Shown: positions 22,648 to 32,240, counted from the first letter of the stretch. The stretch is 32,474 nucleotides of DNA from Rhizobium sp. Q54 (GCA_945889445.1 CAMDBX010000047.1:1-32474); one strand, 5' to 3'. Made by a program: numbers and translations. The notes: generated by a model not told the origin, from the sequence alone.

Positions 22648-23571
22648 TTAAGTGTGCGACATCGTCCGGATTTCATCCTTGATCTGGTCAAGGATGCGCT
22701 TGGCCTCGGTGCCCTGCATGCGGCTGATGTCGTCCTGGTACTTGAGCAGCACGCCCAGCGTATCGTTCACCATCTGCGGGTCGAGCGACATGGCGTCGAG
22801 TTCATGCAGTGCCGTCACCCAGTCGAGCGTCTCAGCGACACCCGGCGCCTTGTAGAGATCGCCGCCGCGCAGCGCTTGCACGAACAGAACGACTTCCTTG
22901 GCCAGGGCGTCGGAGGCCTTGGGACGGCGAGCCTTGAGGATTTCAAGCTCGCGCTTGGCATCGGGGTAGCCCACCCAGTGATAGAGGCAGCGCCGCTTCA
23001 ACGCGTCATGCACCTCGCGGGTGCGGTTCGAGGTGATGATGACGATGGGCGGCTCTTCCGCCTTGATGGTGCCAAGTTCCGGAATGGTCACCTGGTAGTC
23101 GGAGAGCACTTCCAGCAGGAAGGCCTCGAAGGCCTCGTCCGTGCGGTCCAACTCGTCGATCAGCAGCACCGGGGCCTGCCCCTTGGGGGCTTCCAGCGCC
23201 TGCAGCAGCGCCCGCTTGATCAGGAACTTCTCGGCAAAGATGTCGTTGCCCAGCCGCTCGCGGTCAAGCTCGCCCGCCGCTTCGGCCAGCCTGATCTCGA
23301 TCATCTGGGCGGAATAGTTCCACTCATAGACGGCCGAATTGACATCGAGGCCTTCATAGCACTGCAGCCGGATCAGCTTGCGGCCCAGCGTCTCGGCCAG
23401 CACCTTGGCGATCTCGGTCTTGCCGACGCCCGCCTCACCTTCGAGGAACAGCGGGCGGCCCATCTTGAGCGACAGGAACACCACCGTCGCAAGGTCGCGC
23501 CCCGCGATATAGCCGGTGGAGCGCAGGAGCGTCACGGTCTCATCGATGCTGGTCGGCAGTTTGCTGGTCAT
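22648..23571 (-). CDS. coxD: CoxD-like MoxR-family AAA+ ATPase
   Basis: A 307-residue MoxR-type AAA+ ATPase. Walker A is GEAGVGKT (45-52), Walker B LLIDELD (136-142) and sensor 1 is in IVIITSNRTREVHDALKRRC with the arginine finger region after it. MoxR ATPases work as chaperone-like machines with VWA partners, here the adjacent CoxE. In CO dehydrogenase systems CoxD is needed to build the active-site metal cluster. ATG 23571 is preceded by GGAGTGACAA. A terminator-like hairpin lies between coxM and this gene, so its expression may be lower than that of the structural genes. Confidence 0.94.
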   Translation of the reverse strand: MTSKLPTSIDETVTLLRSTGYIAGRDLATVVFLSLKMGRPLFLEGEAGVGKTEIAKVLAETLGRKLIRLQCYEGLDVNSAVYEWNYSAQMIEIRLAEAAGELDRERLGNDIFAEKFLIKRALLQALEAPKGQAPVLLIDELDRTDEAFEAFLLEVLSDYQVTIPELGTIKAEEPPIVIITSNRTREVHDALKRRCLYHWVGYPDAKRELEILKARRPKASDALAKEVVLFVQALRGGDLYKAPGVAETLDWVTALHELDAMSLDPQMVNDTLGVLLKYQDDISRMQGTEAKRILDQIKDEIRTMSHT

Positions 23572-23592
23572 TTGTCACTCCACCCTCTGGCG

Positions 23593-23606
23593 CCCCTCGC
23601 GAGGGG
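23593..23606. repeat. Palindrome followed by a GGGAAAACAGAAA tail, copy 1
   Basis: CCCCTCGCGAGGGG is a perfect 14-base palindrome followed directly by AAAACAGAAAAA. The same arrangement, palindrome then GGGAAAACAGAAA, occurs at 32220-32250. This marks a small dispersed repeat family. Confidence 0.6.
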
Positions 23607-23613
23607 AAAACAG

Positions 23614-23644
23614 AAAAAGGCCCGCGACCGATGCGCGGGCCTTT
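23614..23644 (-). terminator. Intrinsic terminator between coxM and coxD
   Basis: Read on the minus strand: an 11-bp stem AAAGGCCCGCG / CGCGGGCCTTT with a 7-base loop, whose 3' arm runs into a stretch of five T. It begins 19 bases after the coxM stop. This is the best-formed intrinsic terminator in the window and should end or attenuate the coxSLM transcript. Confidence 0.8.
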
Positions 23645-23662
23645 CTCACGCAATCGTCAAGC

Positions 23663-24451
23663 TTACTTCGCCGCGTCCACGGCGCGCTTCGCCATGACCG
23701 TGATCAAATGCGCACGGTATTCGGCGGACGCGTGAAGATCGCTGGAGATGTCCTTGGCCGAAACCTTGACACCGTTGAGCGAGGCCGAGGCGAAGCCATT
23801 GCCCAGCGCCGCTTCAACGTCCTTGGCGCGGAACACGCCCGAGCCTGCACCCGTCACCGAGGCGCGAACGCCACCCGCCGTATCGGCCACGAACACGCCG
23901 ATCATGGCATAGCGCGAGGCCGGATTGGGGAACTTGGCGTAGCCAGCCTTCTTGGGCAGCGGGAACTCGACAGCCGTCACCACTTCGCCGTCCTCGAGCG
24001 CCGTCGAGAACATGCCGGTGAAGAAGTCGTCCGCCGCGATCTTGCGGGCGTTGGTGTGGATGGTGGCACCGAGGCCGACGCAGGCGGCGGGATAGTCAGC
24101 TGCCGGGTCGTTGTTGGCAATCGAACCGCCAATCGTGCCCTTGTGGCGCACGTGGGGGTCGCCGATGTTGGCGGCAAGCCCTGCGAGCGCCGGGATCGCC
24201 TTCTTGACGTCGGCACTGGCGGCCACTTCAGCGTGGGTCGTGCCGGCCTTGATGACCAGCGATGACCCCAGCGAAACACCGGCGTTCTTGAGAGCGCCAA
24301 GGTCGATGATGTCGGAGGGCGAAGCAAGACCCTGCTTCATCGTCGGGATCAGCGTCATGCCACCCGACATGTACTTGGCGTCGGGCTTTGCCTTGGCAGC
24401 CTTGACCGCGTCGTCAACCGAGGCGGGGCGATGGTAATTGAAGTTTTCCAT
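23663..24451 (-). CDS. coxM: Form II CO-dehydrogenase-like FAD-binding medium subunit
   Basis: A 262-residue FAD subunit of a xanthine-oxidase-family hydroxylase. FAD-contact motifs are the AGGHS-like YMSGGMTLIP (28-36) and TIGGSIANNDPAADYPA (106-122). The C-terminal CODH flavoprotein domain covers about 165-262. It passes electrons from the Fe-S subunit to an acceptor. ATG 24451 follows coxL by 18 bases and has a GGGAGGACC ribosome-binding leader identical to those before coxS and coxL. The gene order S-L-M is that of form II clusters. Confidence 0.93.
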   Translation of the reverse strand: MENFNYHRPASVDDAVKAAKAKPDAKYMSGGMTLIPTMKQGLASPSDIIDLGALKNAGVSLGSSLVIKAGTTHAEVAASADVKKAIPALAGLAANIGDPHVRHKGTIGGSIANNDPAADYPAACVGLGATIHTNARKIAADDFFTGMFSTALEDGEVVTAVEFPLPKKAGYAKFPNPASRYAMIGVFVADTAGGVRASVTGAGSGVFRAKDVEAALGNGFASASLNGVKVSAKDISSDLHASAEYRAHLITVMAKRAVDAAK

Positions 24452-24469
24452 GTGTCTGGTCCTCCCGCC

Positions 24470-26836
24470 TTATTCCGCAGCCTTCTTGAGGTGCTGCAAC
24501 TGTTGCCACACCACGTGCGGCGTTGCCGGCATCGGCACGTCCTTCACACCCAGCGCATCCGTCACCGCGTTCATGATCGCGGGCGGAGAGCCGATGGCGC
24601 CGGCCTCGCCGCAGCCCTTCATGCCGAGCGGGTTGCTCGGGCACGGGGTGCAGGTGAAGCCCAGCTTGTAGGACGGAACGTCCGCCGCGCGCGGCATCTG
24701 GTAGTCCATGTAGGAACCGGTCACCAGCTGGCCCGACTCCTTGTCATAGACACAGCCCTCGATCAGCGCCTGACCGATGCCCTGGGTGATGCCGCCATGC
24801 ACCTGGCCTTCGACGATCATCGGGTTGATGACGTTGCCGAAGTCGTCGACCGCCGTGTAGTTGGCGACCGTGGTGACGCCCGTCTCGCCGTCGATCTCGA
24901 TCTCGGCGATGTGCACGCCGGCCGGGAACACGAAGTTGGACGGATCATGGAAGGCACTCTCCTTCAGGCCCGGCTCGATTTCCGCCGAGTTGAACTTGTG
25001 CGCGACATAGGCCGACAGCGCCACTTCGCCGAAGGCCATCTTCTTGTCGGTGCCCTTCACGGTGAAGGTGCCGTTCTTGAACTCGATGTCATCCACCGAG
25101 CTTTCCATCACGGCGGCGGCGATGCGCTTGGCCTTGGCCTCGACCTTGTCGAGCGCCTTGGAGATCGCGGTCATGCCGACAGCGCCTGAGCGCGAGCCGT
25201 AGGTGCCCATGCCGAACTGCACCTTGTCGGTGTCGCCATGGACGATCGCCACGTTGTTGATGTCGACGCCGAGGCGGTCGGACACCAGCTGCGCGAAGGT
25301 CGTCTCGTGGCCCTGGCCGTGGCTGTGGGAACCCGTGAGGATCTCCACCGTGCCAACCGGGTTGACGCGCACTTCAGCCGACTCCCACAGGCCCACACCG
25401 GCACCCAGCGAACCAACCGCCGCCGACGGCGCGATGCCGCAGGCTTCGATGTAGGCCGAGTAGCCGAGGCCGCGGAAGTTGCCCTTGGCGGCCGACGCCT
25501 TTTTGCGGGCCGGGAAGCCCTTCACGTCGGCAATTTCCAGCGCCTTGTCCAGCGCCGCGGCATAGTCGCCCGCGTCGTAGCACATGATCACCGGCGTCTG
25601 GTGCGGGAACTGGGTGATGAAGTTCTTCCGGCGGAACTCTGCCGGATTCATCTTGAGTTCACGCGCCGCGGTTTCAACGATGCGCTCGACCACATAGGTG
25701 GCTTCCGGGCGTCCGGCGCCGCGGTAGGCATCGACAGGTGCCGTGTTGGTGTAGAGCGCGTCCACCTCGGCATAGATTGCCGGGATGTTGTACTGGCCCG
25801 ACAGCAGCGTGGCGTAGAGGTAAGTCGGCACGCAGGACGAGAAGGTGGAGAGGTAGGCTCCCATCGCCGCCTTGGTGTGGACCTTGAAGCCGATGATCTT
25901 GCCGGAAGCATCGGTTGCCATTTCGGCATGGGTGACGTGGTCACGGCCATGCGCGTCGGCCAGGAAGCTCTCGGTGCGTTCGGCCGTCCACTTCACCGGG
26001 CGGCCGCCCACGAACTTGGACGCCCAGGCGCAGACCACCTCTTCGGCGTAGATGAAGATCTTGGAGCCGAAGCCGCCGCCCACGTCAGGCGCAATCACGC
26101 GCAGCTTGTGCTCGGGCGCCAGGCCGTGGAAGGCCGAGATCACCAGGCGGGCCACATGCGGGTTCTGGCTGGTGGTGTAGAGCGTGTAGTGCTCGGCACC
26201 CGTGTCGTAGTAGCCAATGGCCGCGCGCGGCTCCATGGCGTTGGGGATCAGCCGGTTGTTGACCAGGTCGATCTTGGTGATGTGCGCGGCCTTCTTGAAG
26301 GCGGCGTCCGTCGCGGCTTCATCGCCGATCGACCAGTTGAACACCCGGTTGTCGGGCGCCACCTCGTGGATCTGCGCCTTGTGGCCCATGGCGTCGGCCA
26401 CGTCCACCACATGCGGCAGCACGCCGTAATCGACGTCAACCGCCGCGGCGGCGGCCTTGGCAAGGTCACGCGTCTCGGCAATGACGACGGCCACGTGGTC
26501 GCCCACGTAGCGCACCTTGCCAAGGGCGAGGATCGGATGCGGGCCCGCCTTCATCGGCGAGCCGTCCTTGGAGTGGATCATCCAGCCGCAGATCAGGCCG
26601 CCCAGCTTGGTGGCCGCCACGTCGTCGCCGGTGAAGATGCCGACGACGCCAGGCATCTTCTTGGCCTTGGACGTGTCGATCTTATTGATGGTGGCATGCG
26701 CGTGGGGGCTGCGCACGAAGTAAGCGTAGGTCTGCTTGGGCAGGTTGATGTCGTCGGTGTAGTTGCCCTTGCCGGTGAGGAAGCGATGGTCTTCCTTGCG
26801 CTTCACGCGGGCGCCGATGCCGGTTCCGTTATCCAT
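24470..26836 (-). CDS. coxL: Form II CO-dehydrogenase-like molybdenum large subunit
   Basis: A 788-residue catalytic subunit binding molybdopterin cytosine dinucleotide. Visible are GVGARVKRKEDHRF-like start (GIGARVKRKEDHRFLTGKG), the cofactor loop VGGGFGSK (about 252-259), and the catalytic glutamate in MKGCGEAGAIG (about Glu744). The active-site loop reads AYRGAGR (370-376), the form II signature, not the AYXCSFR of true CO dehydrogenases; the Cys that holds copper in form I is absent. The oxidised substrate is therefore unknown, and may be an aldehyde, purine or other small carbon compound. I chose ATG 26836, which has GGGAGGACC 6 bases upstream; a TTG at 26854 overlaps that site. Confidence 0.94.
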   Translation of the reverse strand: MDNGTGIGARVKRKEDHRFLTGKGNYTDDINLPKQTYAYFVRSPHAHATINKIDTSKAKKMPGVVGIFTGDDVAATKLGGLICGWMIHSKDGSPMKAGPHPILALGKVRYVGDHVAVVIAETRDLAKAAAAAVDVDYGVLPHVVDVADAMGHKAQIHEVAPDNRVFNWSIGDEAATDAAFKKAAHITKIDLVNNRLIPNAMEPRAAIGYYDTGAEHYTLYTTSQNPHVARLVISAFHGLAPEHKLRVIAPDVGGGFGSKIFIYAEEVVCAWASKFVGGRPVKWTAERTESFLADAHGRDHVTHAEMATDASGKIIGFKVHTKAAMGAYLSTFSSCVPTYLYATLLSGQYNIPAIYAEVDALYTNTAPVDAYRGAGRPEATYVVERIVETAARELKMNPAEFRRKNFITQFPHQTPVIMCYDAGDYAAALDKALEIADVKGFPARKKASAAKGNFRGLGYSAYIEACGIAPSAAVGSLGAGVGLWESAEVRVNPVGTVEILTGSHSHGQGHETTFAQLVSDRLGVDINNVAIVHGDTDKVQFGMGTYGSRSGAVGMTAISKALDKVEAKAKRIAAAVMESSVDDIEFKNGTFTVKGTDKKMAFGEVALSAYVAHKFNSAEIEPGLKESAFHDPSNFVFPAGVHIAEIEIDGETGVTTVANYTAVDDFGNVINPMIVEGQVHGGITQGIGQALIEGCVYDKESGQLVTGSYMDYQMPRAADVPSYKLGFTCTPCPSNPLGMKGCGEAGAIGSPPAIMNAVTDALGVKDVPMPATPHVVWQQLQHLKKAAE

Positions 26837-26856
26837 GTCTTCGGTCCTCCCCAAAA

Positions 26857-27321
<465 letters not shown>

Positions 27322-27470
27322 TTGGGTCCTCCCGATTTGGACTCCCGCGGCCGATGGCGCGCTCAACCGAACGCCACCCCGGACCCGGGAATTCTCTGAT
27401 TGCCGGGGCGCATACTCAACCGCGAATCTGGAACCGTCAAGGGTTGCAGAGACCTCCCGAACGAGAAAAA

Positions 27471-27482
27471 AGTCATATGACT
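27471..27482. promoter_or_regulatory. Perfect palindrome in the coxS upstream region
   Basis: AGTCATATGACT is a perfect 12-base palindrome 150 bases upstream of the coxS start and 84 bases upstream of the divergent DUF4864 start. It could be an operator shared by the two. No regulator gene is adjacent to the cluster to suggest which protein would bind. Confidence 0.3.
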
Positions 27483-27565
27483 CAAGGATGTTGCACCGCA
27501 CACGCCAATCCGCCGCAGCAACTGTGGCGTAGCTGCATGAAAACCCGCCAATGAAGGGAACTGCC

Positions 27566-27991
27566 ATGCGCCTGATTATGTGCCTGCTCGCTGTTTTCCT
27601 GACCCTCGCGCTGCCGGCCCGCGCCGAGCAGCTCTCGCCCCGGGACGAGGCCGACTTCCGCGCCATCATCGCCGACCAGATCGCCGCCTTCCGGGCGGAT
27701 GACGGGGCCCGCGCCTACAGCCATGCCGCCCCGATGATCCGCCAGATCTTCCCCGACCCTGACCGCTTCATGGGCATGGTCAGGCAGGGCTACCCACCGG
27801 TCTACCGCCCGCAGTCCTACAGCTTCGGCAAGGCCGGTTTCTCGGCCTCCGGGCGCCCGATCCAGAAGGTCACCATCATCGGTCCGGACGGCCTCACCTA
27901 CGAGGCCATCTACACCATGGAGCGTCAGCCCGACGGAACATGGCAAATCAACGGCTGCGCCCTCGTCCGGTCACCCGACATCAGCGCCTGA
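27566..27991 (+). CDS. DUF4864 family exported protein
   Basis: A 141-residue protein with a clear signal peptide ([18 protein letters not shown], cleavage near residue 20). The mature part resembles DUF4864: [31 protein letters not shown] and the closing [15 protein letters not shown], a cystatin/NTF2-like layout. The function is unknown. ATG 27566 has AAGGGA about 7 bases upstream; ATG 27551 is the alternative and would place charged residues ahead of the signal peptide. It is divergent from coxS. Confidence 0.85.
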   Translation: MRLIMCLLAVFLTLALPARAEQLSPRDEADFRAIIADQIAAFRADDGARAYSHAAPMIRQIFPDPDRFMGMVRQGYPPVYRPQSYSFGKAGFSASGRPIQKVTIIGPDGLTYEAIYTMERQPDGTWQINGCALVRSPDISA

Positions 27992-28045
27992 CGACAGAGC
28001 CCTCATCCGCTGGCGCCTGTCACCGGTCTGGTTCAATATCGCGGG

Positions 28046-28612
28046 ATGTCTACCCGCTTCTCCCGCCGCAGCCTGCTCGCCGTCGCCGCGATCATCCTCA
28101 TCATGGCACTCACCCTGTGGCTCATGGGCCGGGTCCCCATCTGCACATGCGGCTATGTGAAGTTATGGGAGGGCGAGGTGAACAGCGCGGGCAACTCCCA
28201 GCACATCACCGACTGGTACACCGCCTCCCACATCATCCACGGCTTCATGTTCTTTGGCCTGCTCTGGCTCGTCGCCCGACGCTTGCCCGTCGGCACCAGG
28301 CTTGCCATCGCCACCGCCATCGAGGCCGCATGGGAGATTTTCGAGAACACCCCCTTCATCATCAACCGCTACCGCGAGGCAACGATCTCGCTCGACTACT
28401 TCGGCGACAGCGTGCTCAACTCCGTCTCCGACATTCTCGCCATGGTGCTGGGGTTCTGGCTGGCAAGCAGGCTTCCGGTGTGGGCCACGGTGCTCATCGC
28501 CATTTTCTTCGAACTCTTCGTGGGCTTCATGATCCGCGACAACCTCACCCTCAACATCATCATGCTGGTCTGGCCGCTGGAAGCGATCCGCCAGTGGCAG
28601 ATGGGGGCGTGA
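28046..28612 (+). CDS. DUF2585/UPF0314 membrane protein
   Basis: A 188-residue integral membrane protein of the alphaproteobacterial UPF0314/DUF2585 family. Membrane segments are at about 9-28, 62-80, 123-141 and 147-163. Conserved polar segments between them include [35 protein letters not shown] and [17 protein letters not shown]. The His/Asp/Glu residues in these loops suggest a metal-binding or enzymatic site, but the function is not known. It follows the DUF4864 gene by 54 bases on the same strand. Confidence 0.9.
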   Translation: MSTRFSRRSLLAVAAIILIMALTLWLMGRVPICTCGYVKLWEGEVNSAGNSQHITDWYTASHIIHGFMFFGLLWLVARRLPVGTRLAIATAIEAAWEIFENTPFIINRYREATISLDYFGDSVLNSVSDILAMVLGFWLASRLPVWATVLIAIFFELFVGFMIRDNLTLNIIMLVWPLEAIRQWQMGA

Positions 28613-28719
28613 CGGACTGTCCATTTGGCGACACGCAGAAGTTTTCAATTGACGAAATGCCGCCACAACCCAACGCTAGAGAGTGGTTGCTGCAGGTTGC
28701 AGCTTCGTGGGAGGGCAAC

Positions 28720-30153
28720 ATGAACCGCAGAACGCTCACCGGACTTCTTGGCCTCACGCTCCTCGCCGGGGCAAGCCTCTCCAGCCCGGCCTCGGCCGGA
28801 ACCGCCGTCACCGCCGCGGAGGCCGCCTCGATCGGCGTCGATGCCTATCTCTACTTCTACCCCCTGCTCAGCATGGACGTGACGCGCAAGCAGTTCACCA
28901 ACATCGAGCCCGGCAAGGCCTTCGGCAAAGGGCCTATGAACATGTTCACCAACATCCCCGAATATCCGCCGGGAACTTTCAGGGGCGTGGTGCGGCCCAA
29001 CTTCGACACGCTCTACTCATCCGCCTGGCTCGACATGACGAAGGAACCGGTGGTGATCTCCGCGCCCGACACCGGCGGCCGCTATTACCTGCTGCCCATG
29101 CTCGACATGTGGACCGACGTCTTCGCCTCGCCCGGCTGGCGCACCACCGGCACCACGGCGGCGGATTACCTCGTCACCCCGCCCGGCTGGTCCGGCAAGG
29201 TGCCGGATGGCGTGACCCAGATCCCCGCCCCCACGCCCTATGTCTGGATCATCGGTCGCACCAAGACCGACGGCCCTGCCGACTATGATGCCGTCCACAA
29301 GATCCAGGCCGGCTACAAGGTGACCCCACTGTCGCAATGGGGCGGCGAGGTGAAGCCGCCCCAGGTGACCATCGACCCCGCCGTCGACATGACCACGCCA
29401 CCCAAGGTGCAGGTCGACACCATGACGGCGGACACCTACTTCGCCTATGCCGCCGAACTGCTGAAGGCCAACCCGCCGCACATCACCGACCAGCCGATCA
29501 TCGCGCAACTGAAGAAGATCGGCTTCGAGCCCGGCCAGAGCTTCGATCTCTCCAAGGCGCCGTCCGAGGTGCAGGAGGGCCTCAAGCTCGCCCCCGCCAA
29601 GGCGCTGCAGCTGATGGCGTGGAAAGTGCCGACCGTGGCCCGCGTTGCCAATGGCTGGTCAATGAACACCGACACCATGGGTGTTTATGGCAATTACTAC
29701 CTGAAGCGCGCCATCATCGCGCAGCAGGGCCTCGGCGCCAACCTGCCGGAGGACGCGATCTATCCGCTGAACCTCGCTGACTCCACCGGCAAGCCGCTGA
29801 ATGGCGAGAGCAACTACGTCCTGCACTTCGAGAAGGACCAGATCCCGCCGGTCAATGCCTTCTGGTCGGTCACGCTCTACGACCAGGACGGCTTCCAGGT
29901 GCCCAACGCACTGAACCGCTTCGCCGTGTCGAGCTGGATGCCCTTCGCCTTCAACGCCGACGGCTCGCTGGACCTCCATTTCCAGAACGAGAGCCCCGGC
30001 AAGGACAAGGAGGTGAACTGGCTCCCCGCGCCCAAGGGACCCTTCAACCTCACCATGCGCCTCTATGCGCCGAAGTCCGACGCGCTCACCGGCAGATGGA
30101 ATCCCCCTGCCGTGGCGAAGGCGGAAGCGGTGCCCACGCTGACCGCGCAGTAA
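28720..30153 (+). CDS. DUF1254/DUF1214 domain protein, exported
   Basis: A 477-residue protein with a signal peptide (RRTLTGLLGLTLLAGASLSS, cleavage near ASA at 26). The N-terminal DUF1254 domain (about 35-180) contains YLYFYPLLSMDVTRKQFTN and VRPNFDTLYSSAWLDM. The C-terminal DUF1214 domain (about 350-460) contains YYLKRAIIAQQGLGAN and FWSVTLYDQDGFQVPN. These proteins are widespread and exported; their role is unclear. ATG 28720 has GGGAGGG 5 bases upstream. A longer open frame reaches back to 27940, but it overlaps DUF2585 and is not coding. The 15-base near-palindrome at 28689-28703 lies just upstream. Confidence 0.92.
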   Translation: MNRRTLTGLLGLTLLAGASLSSPASAGTAVTAAEAASIGVDAYLYFYPLLSMDVTRKQFTNIEPGKAFGKGPMNMFTNIPEYPPGTFRGVVRPNFDTLYSSAWLDMTKEPVVISAPDTGGRYYLLPMLDMWTDVFASPGWRTTGTTAADYLVTPPGWSGKVPDGVTQIPAPTPYVWIIGRTKTDGPADYDAVHKIQAGYKVTPLSQWGGEVKPPQVTIDPAVDMTTPPKVQVDTMTADTYFAYAAELLKANPPHITDQPIIAQLKKIGFEPGQSFDLSKAPSEVQEGLKLAPAKALQLMAWKVPTVARVANGWSMNTDTMGVYGNYYLKRAIIAQQGLGANLPEDAIYPLNLADSTGKPLNGESNYVLHFEKDQIPPVNAFWSVTLYDQDGFQVPNALNRFAVSSWMPFAFNADGSLDLHFQNESPGKDKEVNWLPAPKGPFNLTMRLYAPKSDALTGRWNPPAVAKAEAVPTLTAQ

Positions 30154-30165
30154 GGCTTGCCTGAC

Positions 30166-30192
30166 CCCGCCCGCGGTGTCGCCGCGGGCGGG
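30166..30192 (+). terminator. GC-rich hairpin after the DUF1254 gene
   Basis: A perfect 11-bp stem CCCGCCCGCGG / CCGCGGGCGGG with a 5-base loop, 12 bases after the stop at 30153. An A-run rather than a T-run follows. Confidence 0.55.
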
Positions 30193-30287
30193 TGGAAAAA
30201 ATGATTCACGATGTCAATCAGCAGGAAGCACTTAAGGGATTTGTTCCTAGCATGGATTAGGAATAGAGTCAAGACATTCTTCATGGC

Positions 30288-31226
30288 TCAACCTCGCAGC
30301 GCCGATGGCGGCCGCCCATACCTGGCCCGGAAATTCCGCGAAAACAGCGGAAGAGAGGAAAACCCGCAAGCCACCGCAATCTCGCGCATGCTCATGGTCG
30401 AATAGGTGATCAGCCGCTCCGCCTTCTCCAGCCTCAGCTTCAGGTAAAAGCCCATTGGCCGCTCGCCCAGCTTTTCCGCGAACAGCCGTTCCATCTGGCG
30501 AACCGATATGCCCGCAAGCTCAGCCAGCGCTGCGGCGTCGAGCGGGTCCTCCCCCTGCTCCTCCATTGCGGTGATGATGCGCAGGAGACGCGCATCCGTG
30601 GTGCCATAGCGCGCCGCCGCCGGAAGCCTGGCCTGGGCGGGTTGCTCCACCGAGCGGAAATGGACCAACTGGTCCGCCACCAGCACGGCGAGAGGCCTCC
30701 CCAGCAGCCGCCCGATCCAGTCCAGCATCATGTCGATGGCGGCGGCCCCGCCCGCGCAAGTCATCCGGTCACGGTCCGTCACATAGAGCGCCTGTTCGGC
30801 CTGCACCCTGGGGTAGCTCTCGCGGAAGCCCGGCAGGCTCTCCCAGTGGCAGGTGGCGCGATAGTCGTCGAGCAGCCCCGCCTGCGCCAGGATGAAGGGC
30901 GCGGTGTCGATCGCCGCCAGCAGCACGCGCTTGCGCGCCAGCCCCTTCACGGCGGAGAGCATCGGGCGGTTGATGCCCTTCTCGGGTTCATAGCTCGCCG
31001 AGATCACCGCCATGTCGGGCTTGCCGATGTCGGCGAGCCCGCCCGAGACCGAAACCGGAATATCGTTCGATGCCGCCACCGGCTGCCCGTCGGCGGAGAC
31101 GAAGCGCCAGGAGAACGTGTTCGCGCCCGCAAAACGATTGGCCACGCGCAGCGGCTCCAGCGCACCATAGAGCGCGATCATGGAGAACTTCGGAACGAGC
31201 AGGAAAGCGACGTCATATCTGGCCAT
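30288..31226 (-). CDS. GlxA-family AraC-type regulator, CdhR-like
   Basis: A 312-residue regulator with an N-terminal DJ-1/PfpI-like ligand domain (about 5-170, FLLVPKFSMIALYGALEPLR and AGGAAAIDMMLDWIG) and a C-terminal AraC double helix-turn-helix (about 205-312, LAELAGISVRQMERLFAEKL and REIAVACGFSSLPLFSRNFR). This layout matches GlxA-type activators, including CdhR, the carnitine dehydrogenase regulator of Pseudomonas. It is divergent from a beta-keto acid cleavage enzyme and a carnitine-dehydrogenase-like gene, the expected targets. ATG 31226 is chosen; a TTG at 31262 would add 12 residues with no support. The ligand is inferred to be carnitine or a derivative. Confidence 0.88.
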   Translation of the reverse strand: MARYDVAFLLVPKFSMIALYGALEPLRVANRFAGANTFSWRFVSADGQPVAASNDIPVSVSGGLADIGKPDMAVISASYEPEKGINRPMLSAVKGLARKRVLLAAIDTAPFILAQAGLLDDYRATCHWESLPGFRESYPRVQAEQALYVTDRDRMTCAGGAAAIDMMLDWIGRLLGRPLAVLVADQLVHFRSVEQPAQARLPAAARYGTTDARLLRIITAMEEQGEDPLDAAALAELAGISVRQMERLFAEKLGERPMGFYLKLRLEKAERLITYSTMSMREIAVACGFSSLPLFSRNFRARYGRPPSALRG

Positions 31227-31232
31227 GGCGGT

Positions 31233-31262
31233 ATTAGGAAAGTGAATGGCGTAAAAAGTCAA
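31233..31262 (-). promoter_or_regulatory. Possible promoter giving a leaderless transcript of the CdhR-like gene
   Basis: On the minus strand TTGACT (31262-31257) is followed after 18 bases by CCTAAT (31238-31233). Transcription would begin at or next to the ATG at 31226. No ribosome binding site is visible before that ATG, which fits a leaderless message. Confidence 0.35.
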
Positions 31263-31314
31263 ACGTCGATTTCCGGTCAGCCCTAGCCTCCACCGCCATA
31301 GTCAGGAGGATTTC

Positions 31315-32205
31315 ATGCAGCCCAAAGTCATCATCACCTGCGCAGTCACCGGAGCCGGTGACACCGTCGGCAAGCACCCGGCCATTCCGGTCACCCCGGA
31401 GCAGATCGCCAATTCGGCCCTCGAGGCCGCCAGCGCCGGCGCCACCGTGGTCCACTGCCACGTCCGTGAGCCGTCGACCGGCAAGGGCTCGCGCAAGGTC
31501 GAGTACTACGCCGAGGTGATGGAGCGCATCCGGGCGAAGAACAAGGAGGTCATAATCAACCTCACCGCCGGCATGGGCGGCGACGTTGAAGTGGGCTCGG
31601 GCGCCAAGCCCCTCGATTTCGGCCCCGGCACGGATTGCGTCGGCCCCGAGGAGCGCCTCATCCACGTGAAGGAACTCCGCCCCGAGATCTGCACGCTCGA
31701 TTGCGGCACGCTGAACTTCGGCGATGGCAATTCCATCGTCATCCAGACCCCCACGCAGCTGCGCGAACAGGCGAAGCTCATCCGCTCCTATGGCGTGAAG
31801 CCAGAGATGGAAATCTTCGACAGCGGAAACCTGTGGTTCGGCAAGCAGCTCGTCGCCGAAGGCCTGATCGACGGCCCGCCGATGTTCCAGCTCTGCCTCG
31901 GAATCCCGTGGGGTGCGCCCTATGACACCGAGACCATGGCCTACCAGAAGGCCCAGCTGCCCGAGGGTGCGGTCTGGGCGGCCTTCGGCATCGGCCGCAA
32001 CGAGTTCCCCGCCGTGGCGCAGGCCGTGCTGCTGGGCGGCCACGTGCGCGTCGGCCTCGAGGACAATCTCTGGCTCGAGCGCGGTGTGCACGCCTCCAAC
32101 GGCACGCTGGTCGAGAAGGCAGTGAAGATCATCCAGCTGCTCGGCACCAATGTGGCCTCGCCGGACGAAGGCCGCGAAATCCTCAAGCTGAAGCCCAGGA
32201 CGTAA
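31315..32205 (+). CDS. Beta-keto acid cleavage enzyme (DUF849/BKACE), probable dehydrocarnitine cleavage enzyme
   Basis: A 296-residue DUF849 enzyme. Zinc ligands are His47 and His49 in VVHCHVREP, with Glu249-Asp250 in RVGLEDN (Arg245 nearby). Family members condense a beta-keto acid with acetyl-CoA and split it to acetoacetate and a new acyl-CoA. With a carnitine-dehydrogenase-like gene downstream and a CdhR-like regulator upstream, the likely reaction is 3-dehydrocarnitine plus acetyl-CoA to betainyl-CoA plus acetoacetate. Substrate assignment rests on context. ATG 31315 has a strong AGGAGG 5 bases upstream. The next gene begins 63 bases downstream. Confidence 0.93.
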   Translation: MQPKVIITCAVTGAGDTVGKHPAIPVTPEQIANSALEAASAGATVVHCHVREPSTGKGSRKVEYYAEVMERIRAKNKEVIINLTAGMGGDVEVGSGAKPLDFGPGTDCVGPEERLIHVKELRPEICTLDCGTLNFGDGNSIVIQTPTQLREQAKLIRSYGVKPEMEIFDSGNLWFGKQLVAEGLIDGPPMFQLCLGIPWGAPYDTETMAYQKAQLPEGAVWAAFGIGRNEFPAVAQAVLLGGHVRVGLEDNLWLERGVHASNGTLVEKAVKIIQLLGTNVASPDEGREILKLKPRT

Positions 32206-32219
32206 GTTACACCGAGTCC

Positions 32220-32240
32220 CCCTCCCCCTTGTGGGGAGGG
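32220..32240. repeat. Palindrome followed by a GGGAAAACAGAAA tail, copy 2
   Basis: CCCTCCCC / GGGGAGGG is an 8-bp stem with a 5-base loop, followed by AAAACAGAAACG. The tail matches the copy at 23593. It sits between two genes of the probable carnitine operon, so it could also act on the message between them. Confidence 0.6.

Noticed and set aside
24470-26836. Calling the hydroxylase a true aerobic CO dehydrogenase
   Set aside because: The loop is AYRGAGR rather than AYXCSFR, so the copper-holding cysteine is missing and the gene order is form II.
27492-27507. Sigma-54-like -24/-12 element upstream of coxS
   Set aside because: Three mismatches to TGGCAC-N5-TTGCA and no activator gene nearby; likely chance.
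27940-28719. Upstream extension of the DUF1254 frame
   Set aside because: It overlaps the DUF2585 gene in another frame and lacks homology; the signal peptide starts at 28720.
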